Below are positions 46,433 through 57,877 of a DNA stretch of 64,000 bases, in pieces (within the stretch, counting starts at the first letter, position 1; each line of letters starts with the position of its first letter). The translations under genes were made by a program, and so were the position numbers. The DNA is taken from positions 22,592,561-22,656,560 of the forward strand of contig NC_074712.1 of NCBI RefSeq assembly GCF_947242115.1, read 5' to 3'. Origin of the DNA: Biomphalaria glabrata (taxonomy: Eukaryota > Mollusca > Gastropoda > Planorbidae). A model generated the notes under the pieces. It had not been told where the DNA came from, did no database searches, and worked only from the letters and a program-made list of their open reading frames with translations.

Positions 46433-46804
46433 GAGAGACGGCGAGTAAGAAGAGATACTTGAATTCACGGGCTGGACCAACTGAATGCAAAAGATACTAG
46501 AATTAGCTGGCCACAGGAATGTATGGGGAGGCATGTTGTAAGTAAGAAAAAAAGGATGGGGGTCCATTATATTGTTATAAGGAAGAGAAACATGTGAAAG
46601 ATCCATGACAAAGTACACACTATAAAGCCTGGGACAAAATCAACGGTTGTTACCTGTGGGAAATGCTAGTGACTTTTATAGTATACTATTTTGAGTTTGA
46701 TTATAAAAAATAAATTTGTTGTACACAATTTTGAAATCTATTTTTTTCTGTGTTGAAATTTAAGTTTTGCAATTAAACCCAGGTATGTCAAAGCGATACT
46801 TAAT
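46433..46804. other. unique spacer
   Basis: No gene is recognised. A minus-strand frame over 46373-46618 begins inside the array and lacks support. Confidence 0.5.
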
Positions 46805-47035
46805 GTATCTGTCTAGGTGAAACCTTGCACACTTTATTTCTGCCTTTTTTTCTATTCTCGCATCAAGTTGAAACTTTGCCCATTATTCATTGTCGATGAC
46901 AACACATGAATCAATAAAAATAATTAACAAATTTTAAAATCATTTTGTGGTGATTAATTTATTTTATTTTATCCAGGAATGTACAAAATAGGGGAAATAA
47001 GCCTTGTCTAGAAAATTATGGCCTTCGCTGAAGTA
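46805..47035 (+). mobile_element. dispersed repeat copy, unclassified (family also at 26041-26290)
   Basis: See the shared landmarks listed at 26041-26290; here GTCGATGACAACACATGAAT and AATCAATAAAAATAATTAAC are the clearest. Same orientation as the other copy. Confidence 0.55.
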
Positions 47036-47526
47036 TTATAGACTGTTTTAGACCATAAAACATTCTATTTTTAGAATTACTTGTAATAACGCGTCAGCCT
47101 TCCATTATAGGGCCTCGCGACCCCTTTATTTTTTAAAACAGCTTTTGAAAAGCTTCATAGAAACTTTCCATTTGATATCCCTCGCCTTCCCCGCCCCCAA
47201 CTGGTCTACAAAAGGGAATGGACCCTAATGGACCCTAACACGTTATAAGCATTAAGATTACGCTAAACGAAAACCATGAATAAAAAATATTTCTAATCGC
47301 ACGAACTTATTATTGTTTGTCTAAGAAATTAAGTACATGCCATTTCACTCAATATAATCTTTGTTTTTAAAAGTATTATTTGGTTAAATTTGACTTGTAT
47401 GAATGCATTTGCTATGTCATGTTTTATGTTATTATTATTGGTTCTACTCATTTATAAATAATACTCGTCACATATTTTTTTTTTTACATATTTTGCGTTT
47501 GTTTTGACATCATCTTGACTGGTCCA
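47036..47526. other. unique AT-rich spacer
   Basis: A GC-rich interlude lies at 47090-47215. No gene or repeat is recognised. Confidence 0.5.
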
Positions 47527-47739
47527 ATGATGAGTGTGTCTGAAGACATCCTCTGGAGATCTGACCCATTGAGACCAACGCAATTCTCTGATAGGAAACA
47601 ATTCAAAGAAAGAAGTCGTGCTATAGCTTGGTATCATCTCATTGCTACATGTCTTACTACCGGTCTTTATTTGTTTTGTTTAATTAGTACTTTGAGATTT
47701 TTGGGAAGAGTCTTTTCATACTCTATAACATGTTCTTAG
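47527..47739 (+). CDS. candidate small ORF or exon, unrecognised
   Basis: The frame opens at an ATG-ATG pair: MMSVSEDILWRSDPLRPTQF, SDRKQFKERSRAIAWYHLIA, TCLTTGLYLFCLISTLRFLG, ending RVFSYSITCS and TAG. The first 35 residues are hydrophilic; residues of about 36-60 form a hydrophobic stretch long enough for one membrane segment. The minus strand is also open over part of it. There is no splice or promoter support, and it sits between old repeats. Chance or transposon origin are both possible. Confidence 0.2.
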   Translation: MMSVSEDILWRSDPLRPTQFSDRKQFKERSRAIAWYHLIATCLTTGLYLFCLISTLRFLGRVFSYSITCS

Positions 47740-47791
47740 CCTTTATGTCTAATCACATGTAGGAATGTTTTTCAATTTACAAAATCATTGA

Positions 47792-48058
47792 GAGGATTCA
47801 GGGTAGGATATCTGTCAGATGTTTCAAAGTTAGGGTATCTGTCAGAAGTTTCAATTTTAGGGTATGTGTTAGATAATTCAAAGTTATGGTATGTGGAAGA
47901 TGTTTTAAGACAAGGGTATCTATTAGATGTTTCAAGGTTAGGTTACAGGTTAGATGTTTCAAGGTTAGGTTACAGGTTAGATGTTTCAAGGTTAGGTTAT
48001 AGGTTAGATGTTTCAAGGTTAGGTTATAGGTTAGATATTTCAAGGTTAGGGTATGAAT
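47792..48058. repeat. 27-bp minisatellite, about 10 copies, young at the right
   Basis: The unit is GATGTTTCAAGGTTAGGTTA then CAGGTTA. Left copies are diverged (AGTTAGGGTATCTGTCA) while right copies are near identical, a polarity typical of one-ended amplification. GGTTAGG is only superficially telomere-like. Confidence 0.9.
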
Positions 48059-48269
48059 GAGAGGTTTCCAAGTTTCTTTTTAGTTAAAACCAGAAGAAAC
48101 ATTTCTACATCGTATCATCTTCAGTTTGACAGTCACGTGGTTTGTTCAGCTGTACATGAAACACCGCAACTGTCGATGTCAATCTTGTTGACCAGAACTT
48201 CTTTACATTTTGATTGAATGGAAGATTATGCTGTAGGACTCTTAAATGTGACTGTTGTAAAGTTTAATA

Positions 48270-48710
48270 TGTTTAAATGAATGGTTAAATGAATGGTTAA
48301 ATGAATGTTTAAATGAATGGTTAAATGAATGTTTAAATGAATGTTTAAATGAATGGTTAAATGAATGTTTAAATGAATGTTTAAATGAATGGTTAAATGA
48401 ATGTTTAAATGAATGGTTAAATGAATGTTTAAATGAATGGTTAAATGAATGTTTAAATGAATAGTTAAATGAATGGTTAAATGAATGGTTAAATGAATGT
48501 TTAAATGAATGGTTAAATGAATGGTTAAATGAATGGTTAAATGAATGTTTAAATGAATGGTTAAATGAATGTTTAAATGAATAGTTAAATGAACGGTTAA
48601 ATGAATGGTTAAATGAATGGTTAAATGAATGGTTAAATAAATGGTTAAATGAATGGTTAAATGAATAGTTAAATGAATGGTTAAATAAATGGTTAAATGA
48701 ATGTTTAAAT
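48270..48710. repeat. 12-bp minisatellite, about 37 copies
   Basis: The unit is AATGGTTAAATG with GGTT/GTTT/AGTT variants and no length changes. The order of variants repeats in blocks. Confidence 0.95.
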
Positions 48711-49028
48711 CATTTAATTAATATATATATTCGTTTTCTTGTGTTATTCTATCCCATGATTCACTTCTGAGGCGTTTCCATCGAGGGCGAGGGCGCTACG
48801 CAGGGCAAGATTTAAGGCGGGGCAGTCGGTGCTACATCCAAGGGGTCTCTACAAAAAGGTCTCTACAAAAGAGATGTTAAAAGTCTCAAAATAAAGATGT
48901 TTATCAACTTTTACTTTTTCCCCGCATTTTGACTAATAATACCTTAAATCTTACGACTGGCAACAATTTGCTGCATCTTTTAAATCCAGGGGAGACTCAA
49001 CACAATCTTAGAAGTTTGGGGAGTGGCT
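48711..49028. other. unique spacer
   Basis: It begins with a short TA run, then a GC-richer patch at 48770-48840 (CGAGGGCGAGGGCGC). No gene is recognised. Confidence 0.5.
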
Positions 49029-49136
49029 TCAGCAAGTTTTGCTTTCCCCCCTGAATGGTTTTTGCAGGATTTCCAACTCCTCTGGCTGCTTTTCAATGGC
49101 TGCTCTCAATTCCTTAACACGATCAATGATGATCAT
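49029..49136 (-). CDS. candidate 35-codon ORF, unrecognised
   Basis: The minus-strand frame runs MIIIDRVKELRAAIEKQPEE then LEILQKPFRGESKTC, then TGA. It has a helix-forming, protein-like composition but is short, with an in-frame TAA just upstream of the ATG and no splice signals. It may be a mobile-element ORF remnant or chance. Confidence 0.15.
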   Translation of the reverse strand: MIIIDRVKELRAAIEKQPEELEILQKPFRGESKTC

Positions 49137-49211
49137 GCTACCTTATGACTTGAGTGAGTGGTACACACCTGCTGGTCTAAGGTCAGTGGCTTTTTTATTA
49201 CTTTGATGTTG

Positions 49212-49800
49212 CTACTGTTAGAACACCTCTTTAACCATGTCTGGGAAAATACTAAACTGTCCATGGCAAACAAAATGCTAATCTACAACGCCTGTGTAGT
49301 GAACTCTTCTTAACGATAGCAAGAGCTAGTCAACATAGAATCACCAAGAGCATGAATTAAACAATGTTTCCAAGAGCTAGTCAACATAGAATCACCAAGA
49401 GCATGAATTAAACAATGTTTCCAAGAGCTAGTCAACATAGAATCACCAAGAGCATGAATTAAACAATGTTTCCAAGAGCTAGTCAACATAGAATCACCAA
49501 GAGCATGAATTAAACAATGTTTCCTTGCGCTCCCTGTGGCTCATAATGTGCATGTCTTTGTTTCTCCAAAGAACGTTTTCAAACTGGCCATACACGCAGC
49601 ATCTTTGGACACTGAGAAGACTACGATGGCTCGGACACGACACCCAAAGACAAGATGGAAGAATTGTTAGACTTTGGAATAAAAAATAGGTATACCAGGC
49701 GGTAAGAAGAACTTTTTAAAATAATGCGTCTTGCTAGTGGCTATAGAGAGGGTCCAGTCAAAGACCCACAAGACACTTAGCCAAAAGGAAGAACTTCTTT
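49212..49800 (+). mobile_element. LINE ORF2 (reverse transcriptase C-terminal region) fragment
   Basis: 49233-49315 encodes FNHVWENTKLSMANKMLIYN then ACVVNSS, matching the (R)VW.N.KL...TK..VY.ACV motif downstream of the RT catalytic core in many LINEs. After the tandem insert, MNNV-type sequence continues and 49590-49680 encodes LWTLRRLRWLGHDTQRQDGR, the LRRLRWLGHV.R..DGR signature near the ORF2 C-terminus. The catalytic core lies outside and is missing. Stops show decay. The 51-bp repeat at 49320-49523 lies inside it. Confidence 0.75.
49320..49523. repeat. 51-bp tandem repeat, exactly 4 copies, inside a LINE fragment
   Basis: The unit starts CAAGAGCTAGTCAACATAG and ends AATTAAACAATGTTTC; copies start at 49320, 49371, 49422 and 49473 and are essentially identical. 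It replaces the place where a single copy of LINE ORF2 sequence is expected. Confidence 0.95.
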
Positions 49801-50069
49801 TAATGATACCCGTTTGAGGCCGTCTCTGAGTTTGTATGAAACACAAAATATATTTTTTTTAATTTTGTAAATTAGTATTATTGTATTAAAGCAAATATTT
49901 TGATATTTAGATATTTAGATGTGAAGAATGATAACATAAGATACTATCCAGGGGATATGAAATGAAACCCACTAGTTTAACTGTTTATCGGATAACTATC
50001 CTAGACGAAACCTACATTTGAGAACTTTCATATCTATTTGTAATTATTAAGTATGAATTTTTTTTTACA

Positions 50070-50675
50070 AGTTAATTTTTTACATGTTAGTATTTTACAT
50101 ATTAGTATTTTATATGTTAGTATTTTGAATGTTAATATTTTTCATGTTAGTATTTAAAATGTTAGTATTTTAAATGTTAGTATTTTACATGCTAAATTGT
50201 ACATGCTAGTATTTTACATGTTATTAGTTTACATGTTATTATTTTACATGTTATTATTTTACATGATAGTATTTTGCATGCTAGTATTTCGCATGTTATT
50301 ATTTTACATGCTAGTAATTTTCATGTTAGTATTTTACATGTTAGTATTGTACATGCTAGTATTTTACATGCTATTTTTTTTTTTTACATTTCTAATTATT
50401 AAATATGAAAAATATTTTTTACAAGTTAATATTTTACATGTTAGTATTTTACATATTATTATTTTACATGTTAGTATTTTAAATGTTAATACTTTCCATG
50501 TTAGTATTTTAAATGTTAGTATTTTACATGTTAGTATTTTACATGTTAGTATTGTACATGTTAGTATTTTAAATGTTATTATTTTAAATGTTAGTATTTT
50601 AAATGTTATTATTTTACATACTAGTATTTTACATGCTAGTATTTTACATGCTAGTATTTTACATTATAGTATTTT
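50070..50675. repeat. 15-bp minisatellite, about 40 copies, in two blocks
   Basis: The unit is ATGTTAGTATTTTAC. Two blocks (about 50070-50380 and 50425-50675) are each preceded by TTCTAATTATTAAATATGAA-like sequence and ACAAGTTAAT, so the array plus its left flank was duplicated as one segment of about 350 bp. Confidence 0.9.
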
Positions 50676-50702
50676 ATCCAGACATAGAAATGTTCTGTGT
50701 TA

Positions 50703-50895
50703 AGAGTAGAACCAAATTACATCTTTGTCTTTTTTTTGGCGTCTTTCTATCTCTCTCTCTTTCATTCTCTCTCTCTCTCCCACTCTCTTTGTTTGTCTGT
50801 GTGTCTCTTTCAAGATACCTTTTTTTAGTCAGTCTCTTTGCACTTCTTATTATTCTCTGTTTCTCTTTCTGTCCTTTCTCTTTCCATCAGTCTCT
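50703..50895. repeat. pyrimidine-rich low-complexity tract
   Basis: (CT)n runs with TTTGTCTGTGTGTCTC interruptions. Open frames of the LSLSFSLSLPL type are artefacts. Confidence 0.85.
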
Positions 50896-50900
50896 CTTTT

Positions 50901-50940
50901 GGAGGCCAAGTGGCTGAGTGGTAAAACGCTTAGCTTCCAA
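50901..50940 (+). mobile_element. SINE head fragment (A box only) abutting a minisatellite
   Basis: It reads GGAGGCCAAGTGGCTGAGTG then GTAAAACGCTTAGCTTCCAA, the tRNA-like start of the SINE seen at 1-110. The similarity ends where the 39-bp array begins, so the B box and body are missing. Confidence 0.65.
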
Positions 50941-50945
50941 TATGA

Positions 50946-52192
50946 TGCTGCTGTAGTCTCCTATACATATCTGTAAATAAAACTTGCTGCTGTAGTCTCC
51001 TATACATATCTGTAAATAAAACTTGCTGCTGTAGTCTCCTATACATATCTGTAAATAAAACTTGCTGCTGTAGTCTCCTATACATATCTGTAAATAAAAC
51101 TTGCTGCTGTAGTCTCCTATACATATCTGTAAATAAAACTTGCTGCTGTAGTCTCCTATACATATCTGTAAATAAAACTTGCTGCTGTAGTCTCCTATAC
51201 ATATCTGTAAATAAAACTTGCTGCTGTAGTCTCCTATACATATCTGTAAATAAAACTTGCTGCTGTAGTCTCCTATACATATCTGTAAATAAAACTTGCT
51301 GCTGTAGTCTCCTATACATATCTGTAAATAAAACTTGCTGCTGTAGTCTCCTATACATATCTGTAAATAAACTTTGCTGCTGTAGTCTCCTATACATATC
51401 TGTAAATAAAACTTGCTGCTGTAGTCTCCTATACATATCTGTAAATAAAACTTGCTGCTGTAGTCTCCTATACATATCTGTAAATAAAACTTGCTGCTGT
51501 AGTCTCCTATACATATCTGTAAATAAAACTTGCTGCTGTAGTCTCCTATACATATCTGTAAATAAACTTTGCTGCTGTAGTCTCCTATACATATCTGTAA
51601 ATAAAACTTGCTGCTGTAGTCTCCTATACATATCTGTAAATAAAACTTGCTGCTGTAGTCTCCTATACATATCTGTAAATAAAACTTGCTGCTGTAGTCT
51701 CCTATACATATCTGTAAATAAAACTTGCTGCTGTAGTCTCCTATACATATCTGTAAATAAAACTTGCTGCTGTAGTCTCCTATACATATCTGTAAATAAA
51801 ACTTGCTGCTGTAGTCTCCTATACATATCTGTAAATAAAACTTGCTGCTGTAGTCTCCTATACATATCTGTAAATAAAACTTGCTGCTGTAGTCTCCTAT
51901 ACATATCTGTAAATAAAACTTGCTGCTGTAGTCTCCTATACATATCTGTAAATAAAACTTGCTGCCGTAGTCTCCTATACATATCTGTAAATAAAACTTG
52001 CTGCTGTAGTCTCCTATACATATCTGTAAATAAAACTTGCTGCTGTAGTCTCCTATACATATCTGTAAATAAAACTTGCTGCTGTAGTCTCCTATACATA
52101 TCTGTAAATAAAACTTGCTGCTGTAGTCTCCTATACATATCTGTAAATAAAACTTGCTGCTGTAGTCTCCTATACATATCTGTAAATAAAAC
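50946..52192. repeat. 39-bp minisatellite, about 32 copies, nearly perfect
   Basis: The unit is GCTGCTGTAGTCTCCTATAC then ATATCTGTAAATAAAACTT. The only changes noticed are TAAACTTTG (near 51367 and 51562) and GCTGCCG (near 51961). No length variants were seen. Two minus frames (such as KFYLQICIGDYSS) are open throughout because 39 is divisible by three. It is the most homogeneous array here, so very recent or under active homogenisation. Confidence 0.98.
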
Positions 52193-53404
52193 TTGACTTC
52201 ATGCTCATTGTCATTACTTTTAAAATGAGGAACTAAAAGCAACAGTAACTAGTGAGTCTCTTAATGAATCACTACAAATGATCTATTAGCCTTATCAGAC
52301 ATAGAGGATCCTACTATGTACCTAGTCTGTAATTTCATTATAAATACTTCTCCCAATTAAATTTTATCTCAATATGTGCACTTTGTTTTTTTTATTAAGT
52401 GTTTAAGTATGTACATAATTATTTATAAATCTACAAAGACTACAATTTAAGTTCTATAGACATTGAGAAGTTCAACTTGGTCACTGACGTACTTATATCT
52501 TGTCGTTCAGACGAAATCAAATACCTTGAAACCATCTCCCACCCTAGTTCCAGCTAGACGACCTTAAAGTCCAAGACCACACAGATTGCAATAAGAATGA
52601 GATATCCCATGGTGCAGTCTTCCCTGGACGTCAATAAATACAACAAGTGGGAATGGTGATGACTTTTAAGATGGAAGGCAGCAAATGAACGAGTTCGCTC
52701 CCTTGAAAGACTATAATAATAGACCAAATGAACAGGTTTCTATAGGTGGACTCATGTTTTGTCAGTGGATTTAGTGCTACTAAGTTTTCCATTTTCCTAA
52801 ATATGTAACACTAAAAGATATGCCACTAAACATTAAAATTGTAACACTATAATAATAAAACCTAATATTGCTAGAACGTTAGAATATTGTAACACTGTAA
52901 CATTTGGAATTCTAATGTATAGATATGTGGTTGGTATTCCAATATATGTCCGAATATGTTATGTTTCTATTGTACAAGTCTTAATGTGTCGTCAACCAAT
53001 GTATACATATTAGACATCTTGTGATGTATTCAATATTCATTTTACGGATGATATTTATGTAAATTAGAATTCTTTCTCTAAAAGACAATGTCACTGAACT
53101 CTATAGATATTTATTTTCATAAGTTTCTAAGCCGTCACCCTTGTAATAAAAGATTTAAAAAACACCATTTAATTTCGTATGTCAATAAATATTTATTAAT
53201 TTCATTAAAAAACACTTTATGACGAATTATTAAGACACAGATATAATAATATAATGATAATGAATTTCGAGACAGCTTTTGAGACCTACGTCTGTGCAGA
53301 CAGACAACTTAAAAACATACATTTTGTATAACTTTCAGTTTTTATTTTTATTTCTTTGTTCAGTTGTCACTATTTTCTCGTGCTCATATCTGCAGAAGTT
53401 TCAA
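52193..53404. other. unique AT-rich spacer
   Basis: No gene is recognised. The stretch 52500-52720 is somewhat GC-richer but has no sustained frame. Confidence 0.5.
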
Positions 53405-53755
53405 CATCGCTGCCAGGTACACGGCAATCTGAACATCAAAACTCAAAATAAACTTGATCAAATTGTAAATGCTGCTATAGTAAGATGATAGGCAACAAAC
53501 AAACCGGCAACTTGAACACCTCTTTGAGAAAAACATTGCTAAGAAAGCTGTAAAGCATAAAAAATCACATTCTTCTTCAGGATTAGACCATCATAAAGAA
53601 GATCACTGGGACCAATTGACCATCATAAAGACCACTGGGACCAATTGACACTAAAACGTGTGTTATTGTACAAATGATTGCTCTAATCCTGTATTGTTTT
53701 TTGTAATGCACAATTGTAAAGAAAAATACGGATACTAAAGATTATTATTATTATG
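53405..53755 (+). mobile_element. LINE 3' end with (ATT)n tail
   Basis: The plus strand encodes HGNLNIKTQNKLDQIVNAAI, then in a second frame NRQLEHLFEKNIAKKAVKHK. The pattern GNL....NKL.KIV..A.KI...(N)L..LY......KKA..I is common at the C-terminus of non-LTR ORF2 proteins. The untranslated end (TTTTTTGTAATGCACAATTG...AAAGATTATTATTATT) matches 35430-35505. It is 5' truncated and shifted. Confidence 0.65.
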
Positions 53756-53934
53756 TTTGAAAAGAACGAGTATTCATTCTCTGGCGCAGACAGGGTCGAG
53801 TTTCGCTAAAGAGAAACAAAATTCATTGTAGTCCCTTTATCAGTTTCCACTGAGGCTATTATTATTATTACTATTCTTATCATTATTATTATATTCAAAC
53901 AAAATCTCTAACATTAACGTCTCATGGCTGGAAT

Positions 53935-54490
53935 ATTGCAGCGCCACTTTGTGATTAGTTTGTCAGTGTATGAGTCAGCCCAAAGTTCCAGTGCCACTTT
54001 GTGTTTAGTTTGTCAGTGTATGAGTCAGCCCAAAGTTCCAGCGCCACTTTGTGAGTTTAGTTTGTCAGTGTATGAGTCAGCCCAAAGTTCCAGTGCCACT
54101 TTGTGTTTAGTTTGTCAGTGTATGAGTCAGCCCAAAGTTCCAGTGCCACTTTGTGTTTCGTTTGTCAGTGTATGAGTCAGCCCAAAGTTCCAGCGCCACT
54201 TTGTGTTTAGTTTGTCAGTGTATGAGTCAGCCCAAAGTTCCAGTGCCACTTTGTGTTTAGTTTGTCAGTGTATGAGTCAGCCCAAAGTTCCAGTGCCACT
54301 TTGTGTTTAGTTTGTCAGTGTATGAGTCAGCTCAAAGTTCCAGTGCCACTTTGTGTTTAGTTTGTCAGTGTATGAGTCAGCCCAAAGTTCCAGTGCCACT
54401 TTGTGTTTAGTTTGTCAGTGTATGAGTCAGCCCAAAGTTCCAGTGCCACTTTGTGTTTAGTTTGTCAGTGTATGAGTCAGCTCAAAGTTC
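53935..54490. repeat. 50-bp minisatellite, about 11 copies
   Basis: The unit is AGTTTGTCAGTGTATGAGTC, AGCCCAAAGTTCCAGTGCC, ACTTTGTGTTT. One copy has an extra GAGT-type insertion near 54052. Variants are GCGCC/GTGCC and AGCTC/AGCCC. Confidence 0.95.
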
Positions 54491-54597
54491 CACGCTTGCA
54501 TTGGACGCTTTTTTGTTGTTGTTCACTCTTTTTAACTTCAAACTGATAGCTCAAGTATTTCTGGCACCCCTGGAAACTCTTTGTAAATTAAGTTGGC

Positions 54598-54695
54598 GTG
54601 CTATGGCACCGCCCCTGATTATAGCAATACTATTTCAATATGTCCCGTGCTATGGCACCGCCCCTGATTCTAGCAATACTATTTCAATATGTCCT
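54598..54695. repeat. 49-bp direct repeat, two copies
   Basis: GTGCTATGGCACCGCCCCTG followed by ATTATAGCAATACTATTTC, repeated once with one substitution; an incipient array. Confidence 0.9.
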
Positions 54696-56041
54696 GAAGA
54701 ATGTATGAAGGGTTAGGGTCAGAAATATCTTCTTTGATGAAAGCATTGATTTAGATTACACAGACTAGAGAAGAGTACAGTAGGACCATGCAAAGGCAGT
54801 TGCGATCTGTATAGTTTGCCACATTTGATGCGGACAAAACCTTTCTCCTCCTGGGGTCTATGTTTTCATTCCCTTCGCCTGGTTTGGTTATAGGCCGCTG
54901 TCCGCTAAAGCTCTTCGGATGTTCTTCTTAAGTACTGGAGATCCAACGCTCTAGAGCTGAGTGGTTAATGTTCACAGGAAGTCACTTTGCTATTGGTCTA
55001 TTCCACCCACGTGACTAAGGCTCATTGAAAAGAACCAATAATATTTTTATTTAAAAAAAAAAAAGCCAAATTGAATAAAAAAAAAAAAAGAAGCCTCTGA
55101 GCAAGTAGGTGAGAACAGAGAGGTGGGGGGGGGGAGAATGAAAGTCTGAACTGTCTATGTGTGACCGAACTGTCCGGCCAGCCATCGAGTGTGAAAAATG
55201 AAAACACAGAGAGTTCCACTTGTTGAAGGAAATGTTATTAGCTGTCTATGCCAGGTACCGGAACACAACATTGGACAAACAAATATAATTAGGGTAGCCT
55301 GGTTGTCATTGTTCTGTTTAAAAATAACCTACACCTCTTGAAGCGGTCCGGGAGTACGATGTGTCGCACTTATCACTTTTGTCTTTTGTAAGCGAGACAT
55401 GTTTTGTTTTGTTTTGTTTTTCGAAGGGAGGGAAACATCTGTTACCGTCGTTGATGAGACACGTAGATTATTTTATTTTTTTTTATCATTTTCTTTTTCT
55501 GCTGACTTTGAACTAGTGAATGTTCCAGCATTGAAAAAAACGATACATTTAAAATATTGTAAATACAAATATTGTTACAAAATAATTAAAACATTTATCC
55601 ATTTCAAGTTTTTTTTATTGACTACTGGATGTTTGATGCAACTCAAGTTTTGAAGCTTAAGGAATCATTTATTGCTTGGAAACTTTGAGGACACTAACCA
55701 GAACATGTTACGAATACATAAACATTTATATACTTTAAAGTGTATCTGCACATGTTAGCGAGCTCAGGAATATATTAACAAATCGTTTTGTTTTGTTTTT
55801 GGTATTGCCTTCAAAAAGCTATGTTCTAACTAGCCATCTTCTCTAGAAATGCAGGTTAAACGGGGTTCATTGTCTGTTGACTTCAGGGTTGCATTATGTG
55901 GTGTGTATGTTGTTGTTATTTCAGAATACTGAGACACTCTTATACACAAAGACACAGAAAAACATCAAGTATTTCTTTAAGTCTTTTCAAGAAATAATTA
56001 TCAGTCAACTTGTTTCTAATATTGGATCATTCAACCTTTTC
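54696..56041. other. unique spacer
   Basis: It contains A11-12 runs near 55050-55090, a G9 run near 55126 and repeated GTTTT near 55400. No exon is recognised. Confidence 0.5.
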
Positions 56042-56170
56042 TTTTCAGACCTTGTGATCCGTAGGGCAGATGATGTAAAGAACATCTGTTTCGCCCACGG
56101 TTAACGAGGATGCTATGTGGCGAGCACAACGACCAACTGCCTTTACTTTTTTGAGCTCAAATTGTCAGAG
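56042..56170 (-). mobile_element. SINE 3' body fragment (unamplified form)
   Basis: It matches the 3' part of the SINE at 39108-39660: GACCTTGTGATCCGTAGGGC, GATGATGTAAAGAACATCTG and GTGGCGAGCACAACGACC on the plus strand. The head is absent. Confidence 0.7.
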
Positions 56171-57802
56171 CCCCAGTGCCCCAGCACTAAGCATTTTAAT
56201 ATGAAATATTTTGTTTTTCTTTATCATTTAAAAAAAGGTAAGAGATAAGTGTTTTTTTTTTACTTTAATAGTTTAACACAAAATTTTAAAAAATCAGCTT
56301 TATATAAACAAATTCTGACAAGTTAAAATTGGAATGCGATTTAGAAATGAAAAATAAGATCATTATAAAAAAAACACAATGGATGCTCAATCCAAAAGGC
56401 ATTGTGATAAATGTCTAAATATTTGAGTTAGCTCATATGCCTGTCCACAAAGCAACGGTCTAAGTTTCTTCTCATAGTTTTCTGGTCTCCCTTTAATTGA
56501 ATTGTTTTCAAAACAAATCCTTCTGTATTCTTCCTTAGTTTGTCAATTAAACGTGAAAATCAGTGAAACTGTTTCATTTAACTAAATGCAGACTTCAAGC
56601 AAATTACAAATAAAGAAACGACACATTCACACATTTGTTTAAATTGTTTTTTTTACCGAAGTAATAAAAAGTAAATTATCCTTTCAAAAACACAAATCCA
56701 GGTTCTAAGCCTTTCTATTAACTTGTATGAACACCTAAACCAACATGAATGTGTCAAGACACAAACTAGTAGAGGACTATTGAGTAACATTACTTTGAAA
56801 GGTTATGAGCAATCTTATTTCTTGAAAGTTTATTTTACACTTTAAAAAAAAAAAACATGTTTCAAACTATTTCCATCTTCTTCCTCATTCAAACTCCTAA
56901 TGAAGATTTCAGCGTAGCAAGGTTTTTTTATTGCTTCCCAGTTGTAAATAGGCTAGGTTTTATTACCTAGCAAGACAGATGTCGCTTTGGATATTTCAAT
57001 TCTGATCCTACACGGCTTCCGTAGATATGTATTCCTGTTTGGAGTGCATGAAGAGGATCAATGGAAGAATGCCCGCCTGTTGGGAAGCTGGAAACAAAAA
57101 ACGTAGCCGAGCAATCTCAAGTTTGTAAACTCTAACTTTCACTTTGTGAGATGATGCTATTCAAATCATTGTGGAGAGTTCCTCTTTCAAGCATTTGGAC
57201 ATTTATTCATTAAAAAATAAACAAACTTGAGTTTTGTACATCGCAGCCCCCCCCCCCCCCTTTTTTCTTGTTCGGTGTTGGCTTTATGAGCAGGGAAATA
57301 ACTCTTGACATTAGTATCTAGTGGTTAAGGATATTGAGAGTGAGTTGTACAGAGCTCCCAGTCGCCCAAACAGGTAAGAACTAGATAAGTGAGACTTTGT
57401 TTATCACTGCCTACTCAACTGTGATCCATTTTGTGTTCAACTATACACTCATTGTCTCCTACATAAGGACCAAAGCGTTGACTGTTAGATACTTATATAA
57501 GATGAGCTTTCAAAAATCACTAGTTTGAATCCAGCAAAACAGATTCAATTCTATAAACTTATTGTATGATTTTACCTTCTAAAGTGTGTGTCTATTGACT
57601 AGGCTCTAAGTTCCTTGATCAGTAACACATCAGTCAGTTAGGAACAAAGTTGTGTACAAACACTTTCTCTTTTCTTCCATGAGTTCAACCTTTAGATGGA
57701 CATCTAGATGTCTACACGTTAGGGCCTTAGTGTTTGAAAGTAACTGATTGGATAGAAGGAACACATACACTCTAAAATAATTTTTTTTTTTATTGGCCTA
57801 TG

Positions 57803-57806
<4 letters not shown>
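56171..57806. other. unique AT-rich spacer
   Basis: A C12 run lies at about 57248-57260. A strong plus-strand donor-like CAAACAG|GTAAGA lies near 57371 but no coding exon is obvious beside it; it could end a non-coding exon. Nothing else is recognised. Confidence 0.45.

Positions 57807-57875
<69 letters not shown>
57807..57875. repeat. (AT)n microsatellite, about 34 repeats
   Basis: Uninterrupted AT dinucleotides. Confidence 0.97.

Positions 57876-57877
<2 letters not shown>

Noticed and set aside
47792-48058. Degenerate telomere repeat (GGTTAGG)
   Set aside because: The full unit is 27 bp with unrelated GATGTTTCAA; the similarity covers only seven bases.
50887-52242. 415-451 codon minus-strand frames over the 39-bp array as coding
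   Set aside because: Both are generated by a near-identical 39-bp unit; two overlapping frames are equally open and no flanking exon exists.
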